A DNA stretch of 64,000 nt, taken from NCBI RefSeq assembly GCF_001029105.3, contig NZ_CP011807.3, positions 1,116,001 through 1,180,000 on the forward strand, given 5' to 3'. Each line of letters opens with the position of its first letter. The first letter of the stretch is position 1. The DNA comes from Pandoraea faecigallinarum (lineage in GTDB: Bacteria > Pseudomonadota > Gammaproteobacteria > Burkholderiales > Burkholderiaceae). Below, piece by piece: positions 16,432 through 25,545 of this stretch. A program made the translations under genes and the position numbers. The notes below the pieces were generated by a model. The model was given only the letters and a program-made list of their open reading frames with translations. It made no database searches and was not told where the DNA came from.

Positions 16432-18093
16432 TCAGCCGGCGCTGCCGCGCTTGCCGCCAAGGTGCGATGCCAGCATGAGCAACGTGCCGCTCACCGCCAT
16501 CGACACCACACCCATCGCCATCCCCTGACCGATCGAACCCTGTTCGAACTGACGCCACACGAAGATCGATACGGTCTGCACGCCGCTCGGCGCGAGCAGG
16601 AGCGACGTGACCAGTTCGCGCGAGGCAATGGCGAACACAATCATCAGCGACGCGCCGAGCGCGGGCATGACGAGCGGCAACGTAATGCGCCGCAGCACGA
16701 CCCCCGTCGGTGCGCCGTGTACGCGTGCGGCCGCTTCGAGGGAGGCCGCCACCTGGCGCAGCGCGGCGCTGGTGTAGCGCACCGGGTACGGCAGCAGCAG
16801 GCAACTGTACGACAGCAGCAGGATGCCCCACGTGTCGTAGGGCGTTACCGGCCAGAACGGCAGGTTCCACGCGAGGATCAGACCCACGCCGACGACAATG
16901 CCGGGCAGGGCATGCGGCAACAGGGAGAGGCCGTCGATCAGCACGCGGGCGCGCATCGTCGATTTCACGACACACCAGGCGCACAGAAAGCCCAGCACGC
17001 CTGTCGCGAGCGACGTGCCCAGCGCCAGCGACAGACTTGTCACCAGCGCCTGCAGCCCTTCGGCGCCCTGACCGAGCAACGCGGTGAAATGCGCCGTCGT
17101 CAGATTGGCGAGGGTCAGCCCGCCCGAGAGCGTGCCGGAGAACGCCGTTGCCAGAATCGAAAGCAGCGGTGCGAGCGTTGCGACGAGCGTCACGAGCCCG
17201 AAGCCGATCACGGCGGGCGCTTTCCAGCGTCCGAGGTCGCGTGGTGGCGAGGCGATGGGTTTGCCCGTCTGGGTCTCGAAGTCCTTGCCCGCGGCGAGAC
17301 GGTGCTGCAATACGAACGCAAACAGCGCAAGCGCGGCCAGTACGACCGACAGTATCGACGCACCGGGAAGATCGATCGGCCAATCGGCAAAGCGGCCTTC
17401 GATGGAAGTCACCAGCACCGAAAACCCGGCGCGTGCGCCGAGCGCGGCCGGCGCGCCGAACTCTTCGATCGCCATCGTGAACGCCAGCAGCAGACTGGCC
17501 GCGAACGCGGGCAGCGCGAGCGGCAGCGTTACCCGTGCGAATGCACGCCACGCGGTAGCGCCATGCACGCGGGCAACGTCCGCCAGTCGCGAACCGGTGG
17601 TGGTGAGTGCACGGGACACGGCGAAGTAGACGACCGGAAAGATGTTGAGCGTCATCACGAAGACGAGGCCGGGCAACGAGAACAGGAACCGTCCGGCGTC
17701 CAGCCCTGTGAGTTGCTGGGCGTAGCCGCCCGTTTGCAACAACAGCATCCAGCCCAGCGCCGCGAGGTACGGCGGCACGAGAAACGGCAGCAGGAAGCAC
17801 AGGTCCCAGAACCGCGCGCCCGGTACGTGAAACAGGCCGCGCACCGCGCCGAGCGCACCGCCGACCAGTGCCGTGCCGAGCGCCACCGACACGCCCAGGC
17901 GCAGCGTGTTGGCGACGAGCGGTAGCGTGTCGCCATGCGACAGCGTGGACCGGACGGCGGAGAATGGGGCGGTGAACGATCCCCGCGCGAGATGGGGAAA
18001 GACGGCCTGCAACAGGACGAACGCGACCGGCAACGCCACCACGATGGCGAGCGCTGCAACGGTCGCCACGGGCAGTAGGCGGAGCGATTTCAC
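16432..18093 (-). CDS. ABC transporter permease, FbpB/double-length type
   Basis: A 553-residue inner-membrane permease made of two similar halves, each with about six helices and an EAA-type loop (DVARVHGATAWRAFARVTLP and EAAARVHGAPTGVVLRRITL). This is the usual size for Fbp-type permeases that act as a fused pair. I take the GTG at 18093 as start, two bases after the stop of the binding protein; the frame stays open far upstream but overlaps that gene. It forms an importer with the binding protein and ATPase of the same operon. Confidence 0.88.
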   Translation of the reverse strand: MKSLRLLPVATVAALAIVVALPVAFVLLQAVFPHLARGSFTAPFSAVRSTLSHGDTLPLVANTLRLGVSVALGTALVGGALGAVRGLFHVPGARFWDLCFLLPFLVPPYLAALGWMLLLQTGGYAQQLTGLDAGRFLFSLPGLVFVMTLNIFPVVYFAVSRALTTTGSRLADVARVHGATAWRAFARVTLPLALPAFAASLLLAFTMAIEEFGAPAALGARAGFSVLVTSIEGRFADWPIDLPGASILSVVLAALALFAFVLQHRLAAGKDFETQTGKPIASPPRDLGRWKAPAVIGFGLVTLVATLAPLLSILATAFSGTLSGGLTLANLTTAHFTALLGQGAEGLQALVTSLSLALGTSLATGVLGFLCAWCVVKSTMRARVLIDGLSLLPHALPGIVVGVGLILAWNLPFWPVTPYDTWGILLLSYSCLLLPYPVRYTSAALRQVAASLEAAARVHGAPTGVVLRRITLPLVMPALGASLMIVFAIASRELVTSLLLAPSGVQTVSIFVWRQFEQGSIGQGMAMGVVSMAVSGTLLMLASHLGGKRGSAG

Positions 18094-18095
18094 CG

Positions 18096-19067
18096 TCAGT
18101 GCTGGCCGTTGAGTTTGGAAAAACGTGCCAGGACTTCGGCGCGCGAAGCGCTCGACGATTGCGCGTCGCCCTGCGGCAGCAGACGCAGATCCTTGAACGA
18201 CGCGCGCTTGATGGCGATGTCTTCGCGTGCCGGAATCAGCCATGCTTCGGCAACCATCTGCTGGCCTTCTTCCGAGAGCACGTAGTCGATGAAGCGACGC
18301 GCTTCGTTCTGCTGCTTCGACGTGTTGAGAATCATCATCGGACGCGGCGCGATGACCGTGCCGCTCGCCGGGAAGATGACCTTCACGGCTTCGCCCTGTG
18401 CGGCGGCAGCGTAGGCCACGTAATCGACCGCACCGAACACGGCAGCCTTCGCCCCTTGCAGTACCGGGTTGAGCGCTTGCGCGTTCGGGCCGGAGACGAC
18501 CATGCCGTTGTGCTTCAGATCGTCGAAGAGCTTCCACGCTTCGCCGCCCAGACGTGCTTGCAGCCCGAGCAGCAGATCGGCCGAGGCGCCCGAGAGGGCC
18601 GGATCGGGCATCGTCACGAGATTGCGATAGGCGGGTTTGGTCAGATCTCGCCAGTCCTGCGGCTCCGGCGTGCCCGATCTGGCGTTCCAGACGATGCCGA
18701 GCGCCGAGAGGCCTTGTGCGACGTAGTGGCTCGTTTTGAACGGCGCCGGCACGCGCGAGGCGTTGGCGCTCTGGAACGGGGCGAGCCAACCGCGCTTTTC
18801 GAGATCCTGCGCAGTGTCCCATGACGCCGAGATGAGGACGTCGGCACGCGGGTTGGCCTGTTCGGCTTCGATGCGCGCCATGACCTTGCCGGTCGTGGCC
18901 TGAAAGACATCGACTTTGATACCGGTCTTCTTCTCGAAACCCGCAGCGAGTTTCTTGCTGAGGTTGCCGGGGCCGGCGGTATAGACGGTCAGCGCATGCG
19001 CATGTTGCGCGCCGACACTAGCAGCAAAGGCCATGGTGAGTGTCGCGATAATTTTGCGGTGGAGCAT
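18096..19067 (-). CDS. ABC transporter substrate-binding protein, FbpA-like fold
   Basis: A 323-residue periplasmic binding protein with a signal peptide (cleavage near AQHAHA, about residue 25) and a start typical of the Fbp cluster (LTVYTAGPGNLSKKLAAGFEKKTG). The adjacent Tyr-Tyr pair used by true ferric-binding proteins is absent; the corresponding region reads GAVDYVAYAAA. The ligand may therefore be an organophosphate, sugar phosphate or similar anion rather than Fe3+. The gene lies six bases after the ATPase gene and two before the permease. Ligand unknown. Confidence 0.85.
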   Translation of the reverse strand: MLHRKIIATLTMAFAASVGAQHAHALTVYTAGPGNLSKKLAAGFEKKTGIKVDVFQATTGKVMARIEAEQANPRADVLISASWDTAQDLEKRGWLAPFQSANASRVPAPFKTSHYVAQGLSALGIVWNARSGTPEPQDWRDLTKPAYRNLVTMPDPALSGASADLLLGLQARLGGEAWKLFDDLKHNGMVVSGPNAQALNPVLQGAKAAVFGAVDYVAYAAAAQGEAVKVIFPASGTVIAPRPMMILNTSKQQNEARRFIDYVLSEEGQQMVAEAWLIPAREDIAIKRASFKDLRLLPQGDAQSSSASRAEVLARFSKLNGQH

Positions 19068-19073
19068 TATGGG

Positions 19074-19793
19074 CTACCTCGTAATACGTTTGTCAACGCG
19101 CCCGTGGGCGAGGATCACGATCTGGTCGGCCAGGGTCTCGGCTTCTTCGCGGTCATGCGTGACATAGACGGCGGTCGTGCCAAGGCGCGCGAGCAGCGCG
19201 CCGATGTCGGCGCACAGACGCGTGCGCAGATCGCGGTCGAGGTTGGAGAGCGGTTCGTCGAAGAGCAGCAGCCGTGGGGCCGACACGATGGCGCGCGCGA
19301 GCGCTACGCGTTGTTGCTGACCGCCGGAGAGCGCTTGCGGGCGTCTCGCGCCCAGACCGGTGAGTCCCACGAGCGACAGGGCGTCTTCGACACGTTCGGC
19401 GCGCTCGGCCCGTTTCACGCCGCGCATTTCCAGCGGGAACGCCACGTTGGCGGCCACGCTCATGTGCGGCCACAGGGCATAGTCCTGAAAGACCATGCCC
19501 AGCGAGCGGCGCTCCGGAGCGTGGCACACGCAAGCGCTGGCGACCACAGTGTCGTCGAAACGGATTTCGCCCCCGGTCGGGGCGAGCAGGCCGGCGAGCA
19601 GCTTGAGCAAGGTGCTCTTGCCGCACCCTGAGGGGCCGAGCAGCGCAGTCGTGGTGCCGGCCGGGACATCGATGTCGATGCCGTCGAGCACGCGCGCCGC
19701 GCCGAACGTCTGGTGCAGCGCGCGCAGCGACACGCACACGCCACCGCGCGACGGCGTGGCGCCGCCTTGCGAAGTGCGAGTGTCGCTCGTCAT
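19074..19793 (-). CDS. ABC transporter ATP-binding protein
   Basis: A 239-residue importer ATPase: Walker A GPSGCGKST, Q-loop VFQDYALWPH, signature LSGGQQQR, Walker B LLLFDEP and switch His in VYVTHD. It is shorter than typical FbpC/PotA proteins (about 350) because it ends soon after the switch, without the C-terminal regulatory domain. Its ATG overlaps the porin stop by one base (TGATG), so it is probably translated by ribosomes finishing the porin. Confidence 0.9.
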   Translation of the reverse strand: MTSDTRTSQGGATPSRGGVCVSLRALHQTFGAARVLDGIDIDVPAGTTTALLGPSGCGKSTLLKLLAGLLAPTGGEIRFDDTVVASACVCHAPERRSLGMVFQDYALWPHMSVAANVAFPLEMRGVKRAERAERVEDALSLVGLTGLGARRPQALSGGQQQRVALARAIVSAPRLLLFDEPLSNLDRDLRTRLCADIGALLARLGTTAVYVTHDREEAETLADQIVILAHGRVDKRITR

Positions 19794-20929
19794 CAGAAGG
19801 TGTGCTTGATGCCGGCCATGGTGCCGAACTGGTTCTTGCCGGCGACCACGTTGGTGCCGAAACCGTTCAGACCAAGGTCGGAGCCGTTGCGGTTCACGAC
19901 ATAGCCCAAATTGACGTAGACGTCGGTACGCTTAGAGAAGCTGTAGTCGGCACTGATCTGGAACGACAGCGGATCGCGGTTCGTGCCGTAGAAGTCCTGA
20001 TACATGGCGGTGGCCGACAGATCGAGGGCGGGCAGTGCGTGCCACGTCGAGCCGATCCAGTAATAGCTCGAAGCTTCGACCGGACTCTTGTTGAGCGCCG
20101 AGAGGTGGATGGCCTTGGCGTTCAGGTAGCGGTAGCCGGCATACAGATCGACGCTTTGCAGCGAGTATTGCACCGCGGCGGCGATGCGGCGGTCCATGTT
20201 GCCTTCGTAGCCGCCGACCTTCGAGGTCATGGCGGCGTTCGGCAGGGTCGAGCCGCCGTTCTTCTGGTCGTAGGCGATGACGAACGACAGCGGCCCGCTG
20301 GCGTAGCGGATACCGGCGTCGACGACCTGCGCCCGGCGGTTGTCGCCCGGCGTGGTGCTCGCGGCACCGAAGCTCACGTCGTCATACCCCTTGGAGTACT
20401 GGATCATGCCTTCGAAGGCGCCCAGTCTGGCGGTGTAACGGAAGCTGTTGTCGAGCCGGTCGGAGAATGCCGTGTCCTGCATCTTGATCGCGTAGACGGC
20501 GTTGTTGAGCGGGTTGAACTTGCTCACCCAGTCCAGGAATACGCCGCCCTGACGGCCGATGCTCAAGGCGCCGATGGACGGGTTCGACACACCGACGTAG
20601 GCCAGACGCCCGAACTCACGGCTACCCTGTAGCGATTGGCCGTTACCGAGATTGAAGCCGTTTTCGAGCAGGAAGAAGGCCTTGTTGCCGCCGCCGAGGT
20701 CTTCGGTGCCCTTGATACCCCAGCGCGAACCGGCGAGATTGCCCGAAGTGACGCGCGTGAGGTTGACGGTATTGCCGGCGGCGTTCGTGTCGGCGTTGGT
20801 GAGGAATTCGACACCCGAGTCGATCAGCCCGTAGAGCTGAACGTTCGACTGGGCAAGCGCGGGCGTGGGCAGACTGCTGGCGAATGCCAGACAGCACCCG
20901 GCCGCCGCAATGCGGAGGTTGGGTTTCAT
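19793..20929 (-). CDS. Gram-negative OmpC-type porin
   Basis: A 378-residue outer-membrane porin of the Burkholderiales type. There is a signal peptide ending near ALAQ, a mature start SNVQLYGLIDSGVEF, many alternating beta strands, and the terminal phenylalanine (HTF) recognised by the assembly machinery. The ATG at 20929 has AGGACC upstream. It is the first gene of an operon with an ABC importer and its stop overlaps the ATPase start. This suggests outer- and inner-membrane uptake of one solute are made together. Confidence 0.92.
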   Translation of the reverse strand: MKPNLRIAAAGCCLAFASSLPTPALAQSNVQLYGLIDSGVEFLTNADTNAAGNTVNLTRVTSGNLAGSRWGIKGTEDLGGGNKAFFLLENGFNLGNGQSLQGSREFGRLAYVGVSNPSIGALSIGRQGGVFLDWVSKFNPLNNAVYAIKMQDTAFSDRLDNSFRYTARLGAFEGMIQYSKGYDDVSFGAASTTPGDNRRAQVVDAGIRYASGPLSFVIAYDQKNGGSTLPNAAMTSKVGGYEGNMDRRIAAAVQYSLQSVDLYAGYRYLNAKAIHLSALNKSPVEASSYYWIGSTWHALPALDLSATAMYQDFYGTNRDPLSFQISADYSFSKRTDVYVNLGYVVNRNGSDLGLNGFGTNVVAGKNQFGTMAGIKHTF

Positions 20930-21026
20930 GACAAGGTCCTCTTTGGGATTAAATTGAGCGGCCAATGTAAGCGGTCAACATGTCGCGAACATGACAATGC
21001 GTCGTTATCCGAAAGAGGCGGGAAAG

Positions 21027-21060
21027 CGCCGTACGTCCGTGAGACAGGACGTACGGCGCG
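21027..21060 (-). terminator. Hairpin between sensor kinase and porin genes
   Basis: A perfect 13-bp stem (left arm GCGCCGTACGTCC) with an 8-base loop, 25 bases after the kinase stop on the minus strand. Only three T residues follow, so termination may be partial and some read-through into the porin operon is possible. Confidence 0.55.
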
Positions 21061-21085
21061 AGCATCACGGCGGCAAACCGCTCGC

Positions 21086-22432
21086 CTATGACGCCGAGCC
21101 CGTCTGAGCCGCGGGAGCGGCCGGCAACGTGATCGTGAACCTGGCTCCGCCGAGCGGCGAGGTGTCGACGCCGACGCGGCCACCGTGGAGCAGGGCGATG
21201 CGGCGTACGATGGCGAGGCCCAGACCGAAGCCGCCGGTCGCGCGGTTGCGGCTGCTGTCGAGCCGGTGGAACGGCTCGAAAATGCGGGTGCGCTCCGGTG
21301 CCGGCACCCCCTCGCCGTCGTCGTCGACGTAGATCACGATCTCGCCGTTATTGCCGTTATTGCTGCCACCGCCATTGTCGCCGGGCTTCGCGCCGCAAAC
21401 GATGCGTCGCGTGGCATGGCGCATCGCATTATTGAGCAGGTTCTGTACCGCGCGCGCCAGCAGCTTCGGCTCCACCTCCACGCGATCCGCTCCAGGCTCG
21501 GTGGCGATGTCGAGCGCGATGGCGCGCGTGGCCAGCACCTCCGTGCAGTTCGCCGCCAGACTGTCGAACATCAGGCGCAACGAGACCGCCTGGCGCGTGG
21601 GCGGCGCCGTGATCTGATCCAGACGGGCCAGCGACAACAGTTCGGTCACCAGGTCGTCCAGTTCGCGGATATCGCCCTTGAGCGCGTTGATCCGGTCGTG
21701 CGCATCGGGATCGTGACGGCGCTGCTGCAAGATCTCCAACCCGAAATCCAACCGCGCGATCGGCGTTCGCAACTCGTGCGACACGGCATTGATCATGTCC
21801 TTCTGCGCCTTGATGGAGCGCTCGATCCGGTCGGCCATCGTGTTGAACACGCGCACCAGCGCCGTCAGATTCGAGAAACTCGACACCTTCGCGCGCGAAC
21901 TGAAATCGCCCTCGCCGAAGCGGATGGCCGCGCGATTGAGCGACTTCAGGTCGGACCAGTACCAACGCACCCACGTGAGCACCGCGATGAGCATCAGTAG
22001 CGCGACCACCGCATAGGCAAGGTAGTTGATCTGCTTCATGCTCAGGTCGGTGCCGTTCTCGGAAGTCAGCACCCATTGGGAGTCGCGCAGGCGCATGGCG
22101 TAGTGTTCGCCATCCGTGCCGTTGACGATCGGCAAGCCGGCTTCGAGATCCTTGCGCAGGTACTCGCGCACGACCGGGAAATTCTCGAGCGGCTCGATTC
22201 CGATCTTGTCCTGCGTCCTGGCGGCGAACTCGGCGACGAACTTCGGCCATTCGGATTGCGGGATGTCGCCCAGCTTTTCGTTGATGAGCCACGCGTAGCC
22301 GCCGAGTTGCGTCTGCGCCGAGCGATTCATCGTGTCGAAAAACAGATGCCCGAACGTGTAGGTGATGATCAGAATCGAAGCGACGACCGAAACGCCTACC
22401 AGCGCATACAGCTTCAGGAGCACACGAAACAT
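21086..22432 (-). CDS. Sensor histidine kinase, RstB-like
   Basis: A 448-residue membrane kinase. Helices at about 7-30 and 135-157 enclose a periplasmic sensor domain, followed by HAMP (158-210), the H-box AVSHELRTPIARLDF and an ATPase domain with an N-box (NLLNNAMRHA) and GFGLGLAIV. Layout and regulator neighbour match RstB. Between N-box and G1-box there is a Gly/Asn-rich insert encoded by a 9-nt repeat. Its ATG is four bases after the response-regulator stop. It probably responds to an envelope or ionic signal; the signal is not visible from sequence. Confidence 0.9.
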   Translation of the reverse strand: MFRVLLKLYALVGVSVVASILIITYTFGHLFFDTMNRSAQTQLGGYAWLINEKLGDIPQSEWPKFVAEFAARTQDKIGIEPLENFPVVREYLRKDLEAGLPIVNGTDGEHYAMRLRDSQWVLTSENGTDLSMKQINYLAYAVVALLMLIAVLTWVRWYWSDLKSLNRAAIRFGEGDFSSRAKVSSFSNLTALVRVFNTMADRIERSIKAQKDMINAVSHELRTPIARLDFGLEILQQRRHDPDAHDRINALKGDIRELDDLVTELLSLARLDQITAPPTRQAVSLRLMFDSLAANCTEVLATRAIALDIATEPGADRVEVEPKLLARAVQNLLNNAMRHATRRIVCGAKPGDNGGGSNNGNNGEIVIYVDDDGEGVPAPERTRIFEPFHRLDSSRNRATGGFGLGLAIVRRIALLHGGRVGVDTSPLGGARFTITLPAAPAAQTGSAS

Positions 22433-22435
22433 GGG

Positions 22436-23140
22436 TCAACTCTCCCAGGCCGACGGGCTGAACAGATAGCCACGGCCCCAAACGGTCTTGATCCGCTGCG
22501 GCTCTCCGTCCGTGTCCTCGAACCGCTTGCGCAACCGGTAAATGCCTACATCCACGGTGCGATCGATGCCGTCGAATTCGATGCCGCGCAATTGCTGAAG
22601 GATTTCATCGCGCGTGACGACGCGTCCCGCGCCGCGCGCCAGAATCAGCAGCAAACTGAATTCGTTGGACTTGAGTTCGATGGGCGCGCCGCGCCAGAAC
22701 ACCATGCGGTCGCGCGGCACGATGCGCAACTGGCCGAACGCCAGTGCGTCGCCGCTCTCGACTTCCACCTCGGCCATCGGCATGGCGCGGCGCAGGAGCG
22801 CGCGCAGACGAGCGAGCAGCAGGCGTGGCTCGACCGGCTTGACGACGTAATCGTCCGCCCCGACCTCCAGTCCCGCGACCTGATCGTAGGTGTCCTCACG
22901 GGCGGTGAGAATCAGAATCGGCGTGGCGCTGAGTGCACGCAACTGGCGGCAGATTTCCATGCCGTCCATGCCCGGAAGCATCAGATCGAGGACCACGATG
23001 TCCGGGGAAAACGCACGAAAGCGTTCCAACGCGCGCGCCCCGTCGCTCACTACCGTCACTTCGAAGCGGTAGGCGTGCAGATATTCGGTAACGAGCGCGG
23101 CCAGACGCGCATCGTCCTCGACCAGCAAGACACGGTACAT
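22436..23140 (-). CDS. Response regulator, OmpR/RstA family
   Basis: A 234-residue two-domain regulator. The receiver has the acidic pair EDD at 8-10, the phosphorylation Asp in VVLDLMLPGMDG, and a conserved Lys in DDYVVKPVEP; the C-terminal half is an OmpR winged helix. The ATG at 23140 has AAAGGAAAG upstream. It starts the two-component operon and is divergent from mipA, with a perfect palindrome between them that is a plausible binding site. Confidence 0.92.
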   Translation of the reverse strand: MYRVLLVEDDARLAALVTEYLHAYRFEVTVVSDGARALERFRAFSPDIVVLDLMLPGMDGMEICRQLRALSATPILILTAREDTYDQVAGLEVGADDYVVKPVEPRLLLARLRALLRRAMPMAEVEVESGDALAFGQLRIVPRDRMVFWRGAPIELKSNEFSLLLILARGAGRVVTRDEILQQLRGIEFDGIDRTVDVGIYRLRKRFEDTDGEPQRIKTVWGRGYLFSPSAWES

Positions 23141-23247
23141 GGCCGTCTTTCCTTTTGCGTTGTGCTGTGCCGCACACCACCGGCGGCACTCCCGTGATGC
23201 GCATTCTACTTCCCCGAAGCCCCGTCGGGCGGGCGTTTCAAACCTGC

Positions 23248-23269
23248 GAACAAATGAAAACATTTGTTC
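23248..23269. promoter_or_regulatory. Perfect palindrome between the response regulator and mipA
   Basis: Arms GAACAAATG and CATTTGTTC with an AAAA spacer, in the 256-base divergent region. A 9-bp perfect inverted repeat in an otherwise GC-rich stretch is unlikely by chance and is well placed to control both the two-component operon and mipA. Binding by the RstA-like protein is inferred. Confidence 0.6.
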
Positions 23270-23396
23270 ACAACTCTCCTAAATCGCGTAACAGCCATCG
23301 GCGGCCTTCTTACCTACCATGCGATCACCCTGCGATCGCTGTGCGGTTCGCACTTCCGTCTCACGACAGTTATTCACCGGAACTTGTAGGAGTCCC

Positions 23397-24311
23397 ATGA
23401 AAAGCCGCTATTCCCGCCCGGTCAGCACCGCGCGCCTTCTTCGCACCGAGCGAAGCCTTCGCGGGCGTCGTCCGATGCAACGCATCGCGATGGCCGGGGC
23501 GGCCGGATTGCTGTTCGTCGGCGCCGCTTCGCAAGTCCATGCCGCCGAGCCGGCGCGTTACAGCGGCATTCAGCAGGATCAGAGCCTGCCCACGAACGCG
23601 ACGGATGGCGGCTACGAGTTCACCATCGGCGGCGGTATCGGTTATTCGCCGCGCTACATGGGAAGCGACGAATACCGCGCAACGCCTGCGCTGAACCTTG
23701 CCCTGCAAACTCCCATCGGGGTGTTCGTCGGACTGGGCGGCATTGGTTACCGCCTGTCGTTGCCCGCGGGCTTCTTCCTGTCGGCCGCGCTGTCGTACGA
23801 CGGGGGCCGCAAGGACCGCGCGAAGGGGCTCGATTCGGGCTCGGACAAGCTGCGTGGCATGGGCGACATCAAGGGTTCCGTCTTCACCACGCTGCAAGCC
23901 GGCTATGCCATCGGCGATGTGGCGGTCGTGAGCGTGGCCACCGACATTCCCTTGACCAACCGGGATCGCGGCAATGTCTATCGATTCGCCGTGGACGGCG
24001 TTATCTACAAGTCCGCCGCGGATTCGGTCGGCATCGGCGCGACGGCGCACTTCGCGAGCGGCAAATACGCCCAGACCTATTTCGGCGTGAGCGCCAATCA
24101 GAGCCTGAATTCTGGCTACCGGCAGTACGCCCCCGGCGGTGGCCTGTACGGCGTAAGCCTGACGGCGAACTGGACGCACAAGTTCACCAAGCACTGGAGC
24201 ACCACGGTTGCGGGTGGCGTCATGCGCTATACCGGCAATGCCTCCAGGAGTCCCATCGTTTTCAACAAGACCAACTATCAGGCGGCCGCGACGCTCGACT
24301 ACACGTTCTGA
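23397..24311 (+). CDS. mipA: MipA/OmpV-family outer-membrane protein
   Basis: A 304-residue outer-membrane beta-barrel of the MipA/OmpV family. The signal sequence is preceded by a basic stretch: the hydrophobic core is at about residues 32-45, cleaved near VHA. A typical GGGIGYSPRYMGSDEYR motif starts the barrel and the protein ends in Phe. TAGGAG precedes the ATG at 23397; an internal Met at residue 27 would give a more usual signal peptide. It is divergent from the two-component system that probably controls it. MipA proteins scaffold murein synthesis enzymes or act as stress-induced outer-membrane proteins. Confidence 0.85.
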   Translation: MKSRYSRPVSTARLLRTERSLRGRRPMQRIAMAGAAGLLFVGAASQVHAAEPARYSGIQQDQSLPTNATDGGYEFTIGGGIGYSPRYMGSDEYRATPALNLALQTPIGVFVGLGGIGYRLSLPAGFFLSAALSYDGGRKDRAKGLDSGSDKLRGMGDIKGSVFTTLQAGYAIGDVAVVSVATDIPLTNRDRGNVYRFAVDGVIYKSAADSVGIGATAHFASGKYAQTYFGVSANQSLNSGYRQYAPGGGLYGVSLTANWTHKFTKHWSTTVAGGVMRYTGNASRSPIVFNKTNYQAAATLDYTF

Positions 24312-24353
24312 GCCTGTCGCAGTTCCGTTCCCCAGCGTTGCGAGGCAAAAGCC

Positions 24354-25460
24354 ATGCGAATTCTCGTCACCGGCGGTACCGGTTTTGTGGGCGGCGCCGT
24401 TGTCGCCCAACTTCTCAAGGACGGGTTCGGACCGTCGTTGTTGCTGCTCGTGCGTGCGCGCACCAGCGGTGACGGTCTGGCCCGGGTGTGCGCCGCAATG
24501 GACCGCTTTCGCGTGGCGCCGGTGCATCGCCTCACGCTCACCGAAGCGAACATCGTGTGCGGCGATCTTGCGCAGCCGGTGACGTTCGAGGACGACCCGC
24601 GCATGCGCCGCGTCACGCACGTGATTCACGCAGGTGCGATCGCGAGTTTCTCTGCGCACCCGCAACTCGATGCCGTCAACGTGAGCGGCACGCTGGCATT
24701 GGCGCGCGCGGTTGCCGCATCACCGGTGCTGGAGCGCTTCGTGCACGTGGGCACGGCAATGGCCTGCGGCGACTCCCTGTCCGGGCTCGTGCCGGAGTCG
24801 CATGAACTTGCGCTCGCCGACCATCAGGTGGTGGCATACACGGCGTCGAAGGCCGAGGCCGAGCGCCGGCTGCGACGCGAGTGGCCCGGTCTGCCGCTGG
24901 TGATTGCGCGCCCGTCTATCGTGGTGGGGCATACGCGTCTGGGGTGCGAGCCGTCGGGCAGTATCTTCTGGATGTTCCGGATGGTCCAGCTCCTGGGTGC
25001 ATTCACTTGCAGCCTCGACGATCGGCTCGACGTTGTACCGGTCGATTTCTGTGCCGATGCGCTCATCGACCTCGCCTTTCTGCCGCGCTTGCGTCACGAC
25101 CTGTACCACGTCTCGGCAGGCGAGGGCAGCGCGCGCACGATTCGCGAGATCGAGGCGGCACTCGCCCGCGCGCGTGGCGTGGCGCCGCTCGGCGAGCGCT
25201 TCCGGCATATCGGCGAGGCGGACATCGACCGTCTGACGCCCGCATTGGCGCGTGAGCTGGGGCGTGGCAACAGTCGACTGATGGCGAAGGCGTTGCGTCG
25301 CTACGGGGCGTTCGCGGCGCTCGATTACATCTTCGATAACCGGCGTTTGCTGGGCGAAGGCACGCCGCCGCCACCGCCCGTTACCGACTATCTGGGCGTG
25401 TGCGTGCGCACGTCCGAATCCACGTCGGTTGCCGAACAGATGGCATGGGATTTCAAGTGA
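24354..25460 (+). CDS. NAD(P)-dependent extended SDR / fatty acyl-CoA reductase-like
   Basis: A 368-residue extended SDR. The N-terminus ILVTGGTGFVGGAVVAQLL is the cofactor-binding motif, and YTASKAEAE supplies the Tyr-x3-Lys pair. The overall pattern (HAGAIASFS, NVSGTLALARA) resembles the NAD-binding-4 / fatty acyl-CoA reductase and thioester-reductase group. It follows mipA by 42 bases in the same direction and may be co-transcribed. Substrate unknown; lipid or polyketide reduction is possible. Confidence 0.75.
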   Translation: MRILVTGGTGFVGGAVVAQLLKDGFGPSLLLLVRARTSGDGLARVCAAMDRFRVAPVHRLTLTEANIVCGDLAQPVTFEDDPRMRRVTHVIHAGAIASFSAHPQLDAVNVSGTLALARAVAASPVLERFVHVGTAMACGDSLSGLVPESHELALADHQVVAYTASKAEAERRLRREWPGLPLVIARPSIVVGHTRLGCEPSGSIFWMFRMVQLLGAFTCSLDDRLDVVPVDFCADALIDLAFLPRLRHDLYHVSAGEGSARTIREIEAALARARGVAPLGERFRHIGEADIDRLTPALARELGRGNSRLMAKALRRYGAFAALDYIFDNRRLLGEGTPPPPPVTDYLGVCVRTSESTSVAEQMAWDFK

Positions 25461-25545
25461 GACCGTAGGAGACCGGTCCGACGCGCCGGTCCGGTTCGCG
25501 GTGCGACGAGTGCCGTGCGGCGTACGATGGGGTCGTCGTCACGTG

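Noticed and set aside
14777..17925. Large antisense frames opposite sauU and the ABC permease
   Set aside because: Charged low-complexity translations without family resemblance; opposite strands encode clear membrane proteins.
18096..19067. Naming the binding protein a ferric-iron FbpA
   Set aside because: The adjacent Tyr-Tyr ligand pair of iron binders is absent, so only the fold family is claimed.
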